Assembly (NCBI GenBank): GCA_001599815.1
Contig: BCIA01000008.1
Coordinates: 868,001 to 932,000 of the forward strand
Direction of reading: 5' to 3'
DNA: 64,000 nt
From: Furcasterigmium furcatum
Lineage: Eukaryota; Ascomycota; Sordariomycetes; Glomerellales; Plectosphaerellaceae
Shown here: one piece after another, positions 54,710 through 64,000 of the stretch
How positions within the stretch are numbered: position 1 is the first letter of the stretch
Layout of the letters: each line of letters starts with the position of its first letter
Notes under the pieces: generated by a model
Seen by the model: only the letters and a program-made list of their open reading frames with translations
What the model was told of the DNA's origin: nothing
Database searches by the model: none
Made by a program: the position numbers and the translations under genes

Positions 54710-54789
54710 AACGGGGTCTGAGTCAAGCGCACGTAGCAAGGAGCACCCATTCTGATCACCTTTCCAGCGAGCATTGTTTCCCGTCGAAA

Positions 54790-56093
54790 TTAAAGATACA
54801 TGTATCGATAGCACATGTCCCCCGCCTCCGTGTCCATGATGTCAGCGACTGTCACATCCTTATCCAGTCCAGCCAGAGGCAGAACATCTGTGAGAGTGAC
54901 GTTCTTGTTGTTGTCCCCCATCCCGCCGTAGCTGTGCACTCGGTTCTTCTTGTCTCGCAGCTGCCAGAGCCACCAGATTCGATCGAGCTGTGAGTGATGG
55001 AGATAGAAGATGGGATCTGGCGAGGCTTGTTAGCACGGCGTTGGCCCCTCAATCGTGTGTCGGGAACTCACCATTGGGCGCCGTGAACGAGGTGAAATCC
55101 CCCCTGATCCCCATCGGGATGATGTCGTGCGGTCCCATCTCCAGGGCAAGGAAGAAGTCCACATACGTCGTCTTCGCCATGACCTCCTCCAGAGCAGCCG
55201 GGTTCATGTAGTGCCCGAACCAGTCCTCGTTGAACCAGCGGCTGAGGCAGTGAGGCTCGTACTTCTCCCCGTACCACTGCGGCTTGAGGTTCTTGAAGGG
55301 CAGGTCAGTCACGCAGTGGGCGGCCCCGTGCTTGGGAGCGTTGGGGTCCCCGTCGCCGCCGAAGCCGAGCTCACTGTCAAATATGGGGGACTTGGTGGGA
55401 TCCTCCCAGTCGAGAGTCCAGTCCCAGAAGCTGGTGATGGCTCGAGTTAGTTCTGAGCGCCCGAGCAAGTTCATTTGGAATTGGGATCAGGAAGCCTGAT
55501 GTCACTTACGGGAGGGCCCCCTTGTAGCCGCATGACTCTCGGAGATGCTTCTCATACACGAAGATGAATCGTCGATGCCATGTCAAGAAGGGGGCTTTGG
55601 TGTGAGCTGAGCGACAGGTCAGTTCCCAGCTCCGCGACAGCACAACGACAGACTCACTGCTATGGGCGATGAGGTTATGCACCCACGAGAAATCGTTGTA
55701 CAGCGATCCGTTCAGCCCCAATACAGACGGAGAGTCGATGAAACACTGGAACGCGTCCATGTACTCCTTCTTCTCGTCCCTGGAGAGGCTCCGCCATTCT
55801 CTCCTGAAGTATGGCTTTGTGCAGGTCGATGATGCTTGACCCGCCGTTGCGATGGACGGAAATTCGGCTGCTTCGTGATAACCAGATGTGTAACCCAGAG
55901 CAAATATTCCGAGCACTCCCAAGACGGTCGCACAGATGAGTCCAGCAATCTTGACGAACTTCCACCACGGGCGTTCGGTCGGCACCTGAAGGCGCTTCTC
56001 CCCTAACAATAGGCCTGAGTCGGATGAGGCCTCAGCGTCCGACGTGGGAACATGGTCATACGCCTGCGTTGACGACTGTGCCAGCGGAAACAT
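54790..56093 (-). CDS. membrane-anchored tyrosinase-family protein
   Basis: Exons 56093-55658, 55606-55510, 55430-55072 and 55016-54790 (introns 51, 79 and 55 bp) give 372 residues. A short cytosolic tail precedes one membrane span (FVKIAGLICATVLGVLGIFA, about residues 46-66), followed by an extracytoplasmic tyrosinase central domain. CuA ligands lie in VHNLIAHSTHTKAPFLTWHR and CuB ligands in DPIFYLHHSQLDRIWWLWQ; FWDWTLDW between them is also diagnostic. Tyrosinases hydroxylate and oxidise phenols with a dinuclear copper site. Small membrane-anchored versions occur in secondary-metabolite and RiPP clusters, but no cluster partner such as a DUF3328 protein is visible here. Confidence 0.9.
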
Positions 56094-58145
56094 CGTTTCT
56101 TCGACCTCGGCGAGTTGGCTCTCAGAGCATACCAGGCGTGAGCGATGCGAAACGCAAAGAAAGTCAGGGAAGAAACAAGTCACCGGGAGATGGAGTTTTC
56201 CTCCGTCTATTGCAACAGCACATCTCGCCCAGACATTATTGGGGCGTTTCTGAAAAGGGACTTGCACTGCATTTTCTTTGATTACAGGAGGGTGCCTCCA
56301 TGCAAAAATATGTTACGGAACCTGGTCGCCCGCCGGCTGCTAACCTGAAATGGTGGAGTTCATGGGAAACATGGGGCGACTCCAAGCCCTGGTAGCGAGG
56401 GTCCGGCGCCACGGGTGCCATGCTTCACCCTCGGATTCCGGGTTACGGAGATCGGGTCATCTGAGCAAGGGACCTCGAGTCTGGTTTATTGCTAGTGATG
56501 AGTACCCTCAAAGGTCTGGGTTTCGCTCAGTAAAGGGCCAATATGAGCTAGCTATTTGCGTGTAGATGGGGAAATGCTCCAATCTTCCGTCCGTGTCTTG
56601 TTCTGCGATTGATGTCCGCCACGGAGGATAGAGTATGATCCCTGGTCACCAAGCATGGGTCAGCAATCTTTCTTGCGCTAATAGACGATTTCGATTCGTG
56701 GAATTCATGATGTGGGCTGATGAAGCTGTCCGGAAAAGGCCCAGAATAGATGTTCTCCTTTCCTTAGTGTTTATTATTAGCAGGCGAGATGAGATGCTAG
56801 ATTCATCACACTCGCTTGCAGCAACTTGCCAAGCCCCGCCATTCACAGTCGTCCGGACTCACGACACGGGAGGTCATCCGGAACTGATCTGGGTGCCCGA
56901 TATGTCGATTCCCTGGTACCACTGGACGGAGCCGATCACATCTGCCGAACCGTGAAATACAGGCATCAGTCAATTATGGCGCTGCACTGCAATAGTAGCA
57001 GGGATGTCGCCACCGATATAGATTGAATCCTGGAACCCGGCGTGAGAGCCCGACTCCGGGCTCGGCAACATCGGGAATCAGGGGCTTACGCAGGGGTCTC
57101 GTCTGATGTTCTGGACATGGCCTCGCGTTTCAAGTGATCAGCTGTCATCTCCCATCGCTGACTCGATATTAATTCCTAGATGTTGTTTGGCTGCACTTGT
57201 CAGACGACCTCGCCGCCCAGGGCCAAGCCGATATCCCCAGATTTCCATGTAGCATGGAAGCAACCCAGGAGCCGTCGTTCCGAGCCGAAACAGTAAGGTC
57301 TGGCAAGGCAAACCTGATCCAGACTCGCTCCTATATTACGAGGTTGGACTTTGGGCGGTCTGGCTTCCTTATTATTATACCCCTTGAAATAATAAGACAC
57401 GCTCAGAATGGCATCAAACTGCTGGCTCTCGTCGTCTTGAACGCGCCAACGCGGCCCGGACACTCCGCCTCCTGTCCTCGCCCATATTGCCCTCTCGTGA
57501 CTGATGCCCATTATGGCGCTCGCCAAGAGATCTGGAGCCGCTGACAACACTCTGACAACCCCGGAGCACTAAGCTTCTCCCGATCTACCCCGCGATGAAC
57601 CAATATACGGCATGACCTGGTTTTCCCCGTGCATTAGATTGCTGTGCAGCCCGACGAGTCAATAATACCGAATCTGCACCACGGAGCCAATCTCACCAAT
57701 CCCGAATCCCTCCTCCTTGATTACGTGCATAGAATTGCTGTGAAAGCCGGAACGGACAAAATCCCGAACCTGCAGTCGACTCCTGGACTGAGCCACTCTG
57801 GGGATTGCCTGGTTCGTTCGATGGCCCGGACCCAAAAACCGCAGCGCAAGCCAAGCGCCGAAGCGGGGAAAATTGCCGATTCTGGGAGAAGAACTCGACA
57901 GTCAGGGTGACCTCGCACCGTCTCTGAGTGAAAATCTCAGCGCAGTGTGTGGCTGCAGCCAAGCCAACACTCGCATCGAGGCTCTCCGGGACTCTCACCA
58001 CCATGGATCGACAGGTTTTGAGTTAAATACCAAGCTGATCTTCCTCTCGGAAACCCCTTTCGTTTCTATTCTCCCCAGAGATCATCATCAGCTTCCACCA
58101 GTCTCCTCTTTTCTCAAAGCTTGAACCCTCGATCCGCCGCTCGCC
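56094..58145. other. 2-kb intergenic region upstream of tyrosinase and LPMO
   Basis: Divergent promoter region of the tyrosinase and the LPMO genes. Locally AT-rich (for example 57360-57395). Short open frames on both strands show no recognisable family. No gene supported. Confidence 0.55.
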
Positions 58146-59186
58146 ATGAAGGTCTCTGCCTTCGTTATCGGGGCCCTTGCCCAGGTGGCATCCGCCCACT
58201 ACTTCTTCGATGCCAACATCATCAACGGCGCCGCCACCCCGGCCTTCCGCTACATCCGTGACTTCACGAGGGCGACCAGGTACAACCCCATCAAGTTCTC
58301 GTCGAACCCCGCCGCGGACATCCGTGACAACTCCCACGCCGATGGCCCCGATATCCGCTGCAACCAGGGCGCCTTCTCCAACGCTGGCCGCACCGAGGTT
58401 CTGACCGTCAACGCCGGCGACGAGGTTCGCGTCAGGCTCGGCGTTGGTGCCACCATGGAGCACCCCGGTGAGTACCCTCGGATTCTTTCTGCCTTCTAGG
58501 GTGCTTTCAGACAAACTCATGCTAACCTACTGTATACAGGCCCCGCCATGGTCTACCTGTCCAGGGCTCCTGGTGACAACGTCAGGGCCTACGACGGCTC
58601 CGGTGACTGGTTCAAGATCTTCCAGGAGGGCGTCTGCCACTCTAGCCGCGACTTCACCACCACCGCTTGGTGCACCTGGGGCAGGAACTGGATCGCCGCC
58701 ACGATCCCGAGGAACACCCCTAGTGGAGAGTACCTCTTCCGCGCTGAGCACATCGGTAAGGAGCCTCCCAAACCCCCTGTCTTCTCCGGAGCGACACGAA
58801 CTAATACCTAATGCCCAGGTGTCCACCGCTCCCACGTCAATCAGCCCGAGCACTACGTCTCCTGCGTGCAGATCAGGGTCGTCAACGGCGGCAACGGTAC
58901 CCCCGGCCCTATGGTCAGGTTCCCCGGCGCCTATAGGGCCAGCGACCCGTACGCCAACTTCTCCGTCTACGGCGGCCACAGGACTTTCCCCTTCCCCGGC
59001 CCCGCGGTCTGGAACGGCGGCGGCAACAACCCCACCCCNCCCCAGCCCACCAACAACCCCCAGCCTCCCACCCCCGGCTGCTCGGCCCTGTACGGCCAGT
59101 GCGGCGGCTCCGGCTACAACGGCCCCACGTGCTGCTCCCAGGGCACGTGCCGCAGGAGCAACGAGTGGTACTCGCAGTGTCTCTGA
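58146..59186 (+). CDS. AA9 lytic polysaccharide monooxygenase with CBM1
   Basis: Exons 58146-58467, 58540-58755 and 58819-59186 give 301 residues. The signal peptide MKVSAFVIGALAQVASA is cut before His18, which becomes the N-terminal copper-ligand His of the mature enzyme (HYFFDANIING). The second brace His is in MEHPGPAMVYLS. GVHRSH, then HYVSCVQIRVV, and the PGAYRASDPYANFSVY segment with the axial-type Tyr follow AA9 order. A Pro/Asn linker leads to a C-terminal CBM1 (ALYGQCGGSGYNG ... SNEWYSQC). AA9 enzymes oxidatively cleave cellulose or hemicellulose outside the cell. At the position of the usual second-sphere Gln (Q-x-Y) the sequence reads E-H-Y. One ambiguous base lies at 59039 in the linker. 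Confidence 0.92.
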
Positions 59187-60080
59187 GCGTTACCCGGTGG
59201 GAAATGGGGCTGCTACCGTGTTGGAGGCTTCTCGCAGGTCTGCGGTGATGGTGGTGGTCTCGATGCTTGTGGGCTTCGGCTCTCGGATGTTGGGGAGGAA
59301 AACGGCATTTGGTGGACTCGAGCACATATTATCATTCTCTTCGTCACGATCTTTCCATACTATAGCACCATGGTAGCTTCAAGATTTGCATTTTTGGCTC
59401 TCTTCCACATGTGACACCGGCGAAGGACGGATAAGATATGTCACCCGGTGGGAAACACCGCGTCGACCAGTGTTGATATCGAGCTGTCAATAAATTGAAA
59501 CTGAGCCTCTCCGAGCTGAAGGGAGTCATGTGAACTCGAGTGATTCCTACAGGAAGTCTCTGGAGATATAACAGCCAACCTTTGGAGCTGCGAAGCATGT
59601 TGCCTGGTGTGCCACGTATCTCTCGACTGTGATTGCGATGACCTCCATATATGGCATGGAAAACGCAAGTAGTGTCTACAGTCCGGTACATCTGTGAAGG
59701 TTGTGAAGGTTCTAAGCTGCACTGAAATATGTCCATCGGCACAGACCTGAACATTGTTACTCTTTGGCTGGTAGGGCTCGAGTTTGTCTGAAGGAGGCGT
59801 CTGAGGGACGCTGAATTTGTAACAGCAAGTCCACCCACAGTGAGAGATAGAGTTTGCATGTGTTGAAAGCCACAAAGTACGCCCCTGGCTTTTAAACGAT
59901 CTAGCTCCTGCCCCTTTCCCTCACTCTCCCTTTCTCCTCGTCCGCTTCATCCACTTCACCCACTTCTCAACTTCGCACACTCTCAATTTTGCCCACCTCG
60001 CTTGCCCTTTGCTTCGACGTTCTGTTTTCGCAACACGCTTCCAGCTCGAGCTGGAGCCGTCCAGCACCGAAGAGCCCTAG
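59187..60080. other. intergenic, no supported gene
   Basis: Holds the LPMO 3' flank and the promoter of the 2EXR-domain gene, with a pyrimidine-rich tract just before the latter (about 59905-59960). No gene seen. Confidence 0.55.
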
Positions 60081-61171
60081 ATGGAGCAGTTCCATTACTT
60101 CCGTAAGCTCCCACCCGAGCTCCGAGAGGAAATCTGGCTCAGGGCCATCCGCCTCGACAAAACTCCGAGGATCCACTACTTCTCTATCCTCAAAGATTCC
60201 GAAGACGAGACGCAAAGCCTGTTGCGAGAAATGGCCACCTATCAACCACCCCGACCAATCCAGCCGAACTCTCACGCGGGAGGACAACGGCGAAGTCCCA
60301 GGCTTCGTCCTCCCATACCGCCGGAACCGCGATGGGCCAAAGCCAACCACTTCTCTGACATTTGGGACGCCGGCTTCTACACGGCGTGCAGCGAGTCCAG
60401 GAAAGTCGTGCTTCGCCATCTCGAACGGACACCTCCGCCTCCGCAATCGACCCTTGTACGCACAAATCACCAGGGTCAGGACATTTACATACGAGTGGAT
60501 CTTGAGTCGGAAATCTTCTGCGTCAAATTCTCCCCCCACGACGTGGAAGCCTGCAAGGATCTCTTGGGCGAAGACCTCCTCCGCCGACTCCCCTTCCTCT
60601 ATACGACAAAAGACGCCGCATTCAATATTGCTTTGAGTTTGATCTTACTTGGTTGGATAATCTGCCCATGGACGTCGAGAAGCTTCTCCCCGAGGGTTCG
60701 GAGAGGGGCCTCGTCGTGCGGCTCTATTTCGTTTGGGTAACGGGCAAGCTGCACCCCAAAACGTCCATCTGGCTCATCGACCGAGCCCAGAAAATTCCGT
60801 ACTTGCAGTGCACCGCCCTCAAAGGTCAAGGACGACAGACCTTTGTCGACGGAAAGGAGATATATGCGCATGCTCTCGGCCCGCAATGGCTGGCTGTCCC
60901 TCAGACAAATATCGATGGTTTCATCGTCCGGTTGCTGTCGTGGAGGCGCAGGGCTGGACTGGAGCGGCAGCAAAGCTATTTTCGATCTGGTTGCCAAGTT
61001 TTCATGTTGACGGTGTCGTCGGTTGACCACTGCTTGAAGGTGTTGTGTCCAGTGGCGGGGATGGGCGAGAAGAACTCCCCGGAGCAATCTCCCCGTTTCC
61101 CTTGGGTGAGTCAGGTTGGGCGCGTGCTCCAGAATTTAGGATACGGCACCACTATCTATTCCACACCCTGA
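60081..61171 (+). CDS. 2EXR-domain (F-box-like) protein with apparent frameshift
   Basis: The first frame begins MEQFHYFRKLPPELREEIWLR, the 2EXR/F-box-like start of a very common ascomycete family. It continues through AGFYTACSESRKVVLRH and IYIRVDLESEIFCVKF. Near 60630 the family-like reading jumps by one base into the frame that continues FDLTWLDNLPMDVEKLLPEG and VRLYFVWVTGKLHPKTSIWL and ends at 61171. No GT-AG intron fits between the two halves. A single missing base therefore gives either a real truncation at about 219 residues or a sequencing error; the intact length would be about 363. Both halves otherwise look well preserved, so the disruption is recent or artefactual. Function in this family is unknown. 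Confidence 0.65.
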
Positions 61172-61319
61172 CGATCGGGATGAGAACTGAGGCAGTCTCG
61201 TTCCCTCGCTTTCAGGGGCATGAGGTCCCGTCGTGATCAATATCATGGCACCGGGGACCGGCGTCCCGCGGCATCCTTCTATCCTGCAACATCTAGAGGA
61301 GGATGTGCTCGCTCCGCGT

Positions 61320-62829
61320 TCATGATACAAACGCTCCATAAACATACAAGCAACCGATACACGTCAATGTGAATACCCTTGGCAGGATGTCTCTCTTCGC
61401 AGAGGCAGCAGACCCATCATCCGAGCTGTATTGTGACCCTCCGCAGCTGTACCCATCCTCAGGTGCCCGAAGGTACTTCCCCTGGACGTGTTTGACAACC
61501 GCTTCACACACTCTCTCGCTATTGTCGCTTGATTCGATGACAAGCTCGTCAGATACTCCATATCCGCCTTGTTGGCTGTAATTTTGCCATGTCAGCAGCA
61601 GTTCCAAGCTACGTGGCAGTGTAAACCATCTCACTCACATCCAGTTAGGGGAAATTGGCGATCCCTGCAGAATGAAGGAGGAGGTGTTGAATCCCCAGTG
61701 CCAGCCGGACATCTGAGATCGGAATGTCAGGAGGGGGTTGTTCCGAAAGATGACGGCCTCGGTCAGGTTATGCTTCATCAAGTCCGGGGACATGTGGAAA
61801 AATGACAATTTGGAGTTATCCTCGACATGCAGGCGCTCCAGGCCCGTCACCGAGTACAAGCTGGCGTAGTACATGGCGGTGTTGGTGATTGTCAGGGAGT
61901 TGACTTCGATCTTCCAGTCGCTGTTGTCGACGGTGAAGTTGCCGCCGAAGCCGGCCAGGGTCAAGTTCTTGATTGTCTTGCCGGGGTTTCGCCAGCGATT
62001 CCATTCCCGGAAAGCGTTGGACTGTCGATTCAAGTCAATGGACAGAGCCGCCGTCTGATGCGGCAGGCCATGAGCTTCCAGCGTCCCGATGATGTCGGCG
62101 CTGTCGAATGCGAAGCGGGAGATGTTGGGCAGATCCCGTGCGACGAGGCGATCCAGGCGTCGAGGGCCGGGGTCATCATATCTCGCGCGGATTCTAATAG
62201 CAGGCCACTCGGAGATCCCAAGGTCGACAATCTCAATCGTCGGGTCGTCTCCGGTGATGTTACTAACCCTAGGGAGGTCGAGGTCGGTGAGCTTCTGGTT
62301 GTGCCGAAGGTAGATGCTGCCCGCGCTCACGAGGTTGGTGAGATTGAGTCTGGTGAGCTCGGGTGAGTTTTCCACGTTCACGTTCCCTCCCACAGTCTGG
62401 AGGCTGTGGAACGATGCTGCCGACAGGTTCGGAGCACCATGTAGGCTCAACCCTTGGGTGATCTCGGTGAGGGCATCGAAATTCAGAGCGGTCACATCGC
62501 CGCAGCGATCATCGGTTCCACCACAGGAATCGGTGGAGAGATCTCCGACAATTCTTTCCACCCCATCCAGGCGAATGGCTCCCTCGGCCGATGTTGCAAT
62601 AACGACGCTTCCAGTAAGTGTCGTGCAGTCCTTCAGAGCATCAGCATCTGCTTGGCTGCGCAACCGAAACGTTTCCCTCCTGCAATCATCAGCGGCCGCC
62701 AGATCTACCTCGGAAGAAGTCAGTCATTGAACTTCAGCAAGAGTTGGGTATGGAAATCCAGGTCGTCTCACCAAAGCAACGAGCCAAGAGCAGAGTCGCG
62801 AGGACCCTCGCAGCACCGGAACGTGTCAT
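61320..62829 (-). CDS. Ecm33/Sps2-like GPI-anchored cell wall protein
   Basis: Exons 62829-62772, 62704-61639 and 61575-61320 join in phase to 459 residues. The N terminus is a signal peptide (MTRSGAARVLATLLLARCF), followed by DLAAADDCRRETFRLRSQAD and CTTLTGSVVI, the opening of receptor-L-domain-type leucine-rich proteins of the Ecm33 family. LRR-like lines follow (VTALNFDALTEITQGLSLHG, LTRLNLTNLVSAGSIYLRHN) with many Asn-X-Ser/Thr sites. The C terminus ends in Ser/Ala/Lys then a hydrophobic tail (VFTLTCIGCLYVYGAFVS), consistent with a GPI-attachment signal. Ecm33 proteins support cell wall integrity and hyphal growth. Sequence identity to Ecm33 itself cannot be judged; this may be a divergent paralogue. 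Confidence 0.8.
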
Positions 62830-63503
62830 AATGCCATTCTCAGTGAGAGGAGATCTGATTGTGTGTCCCCGGCCCAGTGGTCATGGTGCAGTAAGGGATG
62901 TCTCGACCCTTTTCAAGAGACCTTGATTATTCCCGATTTGCTCACAGGACACCATGGATGGAGCCTGGACTGGGATGACTGACGAAGGCTTCAGCTGTGC
63001 CGCCTGGGAGATTGCATGGCGCCCTGTGGTCGTGACTTGGCGGCTTACCCACGTGCTCAAAGCCAGCGGGATGACTCGCTCCCGCACGCCGTCAAGGGTC
63101 AAGGGCACTTTGGGACTGCCAATTTTAGGGGTCCCCAGGGTGGTCTCGGCCGATATCCGGGGATTATAGTGGCCAAATCAGTGATGAAGAATTGAAGAAA
63201 GCATGGCCGTTGGCGGTAGAAAGACGCAGCCAAATATCAATTTCCATTTCCAGTAGGCGATACCGCGGAAACGCATGAAAGATCAGGCCTGGCCACAGAG
63301 GCTAAGCCTTGCTGGGCGCCGAGTACAAGTACTTTTGTTCCCAGGACCAACTGCGCAGGGCATACCGGCTGCGCACTGCCGGATGTGAGCTGGGCATCGC
63401 GAGTGAAAAGGGGGCGCATTTGGCAAGAAGTATCTTTCGTCTCAGTCCTCTTTCCTCTAGGAGGCTCATCTGATTATTGATGACCTGATGGTCCCAGGCA
63501 ATC
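62830..63503. other. intergenic, divergent promoters
   Basis: Between the Ecm33-like gene and the secreted protein gene, which diverge. No gene motif in the short open frames. Confidence 0.55.
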
Positions 63504-64000
63504 ATGCGTCTTCCGAATCTGGCACCGGCTGCGCTGTCCGCTGTTGCGACGCTGCTGGTCCTTGACGGCGCCACAGCACACGCAGGGAGGCATCACCACC
63601 CAAACACTCCAGACCCTGGCTGCGCAGGCTCGAGATTCTGCGCCAACGACTGGACGGTTGGCCTCGCACCACTTTCACCCATTGACAGAAGACAATCGGG
63701 TATTAATTCAAGAGATGAGGAAGAAGACGTGGCGCGCGAATGGTGCAAGCGGCAGAGCTGGACCACGGAGACCCGGGAATATTTCAGCAACGAGGTTTCC
63801 GAATACTTACATCAGGCGTTGACCTCCGAGGGAGTCAGTAAGTTGTTGGATGAGGAACAGCATTCACCTTATGTCTATCTTTACTAATATTATCTTCTTC
63901 TAGATGATTGGGTCGACAACAGGTGGTCGGAGGGAACGGTCGGCAATGACGATTCCGGCGCCGGCTGCCACGACATGACCTTTGGCTGGTGCGTCTTCCC
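63504..64000 (+). CDS. secreted protein of unknown function, 5' part
   Basis: The ATG at 63504 begins a signal peptide (MRLPNLAPAALSAVATLLV..., cleavage near residue 25) followed by a His-rich GRHHHPNTPDPGC. Exon 1 is 63504-63837, the intron is 63838-63903 (GTAAGT...TCTAG), and exon 2 runs off the window. Joined, the sequence reads ...SNDWVDNRWSEGT then CHDMTFGWCVF. Several Cys suggest disulfides. I do not recognise the family; it could be an apoplastic protein or effector-like, but nothing in the visible part shows this. Confidence 0.6.

Noticed and set aside
1..64000. CRISPR arrays, bacterial operons, ribosome binding sites, rRNA or tRNA genes
   Set aside because: Spliceosomal introns throughout show a eukaryotic nuclear genome. 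I saw no tRNA B-box/T-loop consensus or rRNA segment by eye; a tRNAscan run would be decisive.

Overview
This is nuclear DNA from a filamentous ascomycete. A Sordariomycete or near relative is the best guess; I cannot fix the genus. The evidence is: short GT-AG introns (mostly 44-90 bp, several with CTAAC or CTGAC branch sites); GC-rich third codon positions; and a typical mould gene set (CBM1-bearing plant-wall enzymes, an RNA-silencing RdRP, tyrosinase, Ecm33-like wall protein, But2-domain secreted protein, STAND/NLR genes). No bacterial operon logic applies, so genes were assembled exon by exon from reading frame, splice motifs and family motifs. Exon phases add up for every multi-exon model given here, except across the assembly gap.

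Layout. 0-5.6 kb: 3' end of a D-amino-acid oxidase, a But2-domain secreted protein, a decayed ankyrin fragment, a flavin amine oxidase and a phenolic acid decarboxylase. 5.9-9.8 kb: NLR-1 (alpha/beta-hydrolase, NACHT, near-identical ankyrin repeats) with a run of Ns in the repeats. 10.1-13.2 kb: CBM1-carrying pectate lyase in seven exons. 13.9-17.9 kb: large GTPase in 15 exons. 19.0-19.9 kb: conserved unknown, followed by 3.3 kb without genes. 23.3-29.0 kb: housekeeping block (PWP1, PRP16 and a four-exon acylphosphatase). 29.4-35.3 kb: NLR-2 (PNP, NACHT, ankyrin), with degenerate ~31-bp repeat arrays on both sides. 35.9-41.0 kb: alpha/beta hydrolase diverging from NLR-3 (NACHT, ankyrin). 41.2-45.0 kb: Hep59/Tls1-like splicing protein and a C2H2/RING-like protein. 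48.3-52.2 kb: RNA-dependent RNA polymerase. 53.5-56.1 kb: a metallo-beta-lactamase-like protein and a membrane-anchored tyrosinase, convergent. 58.1-64 kb: AA9 LPMO with CBM1, a 2EXR-domain gene with an apparent frameshift, an Ecm33-like GPI protein and the start of a secreted protein.

Themes. Three NLR-type receptors of different architecture, plus an ankyrin relic, lie within about 39 kb. This is an accessory self/non-self-recognition neighbourhood interleaved with conserved genes (PWP1 for ribosome assembly; PRP16 and Hep59 for splicing). The pectate lyase, LPMO and phenolic acid decarboxylase fit life on plant material. The most unusual signals are the matching inverted repeat arrays around NLR-2, the highly uniform ankyrin repeats of NLR-1, and a glycine-rich amyloid-like motif at the NLR-3 N terminus.
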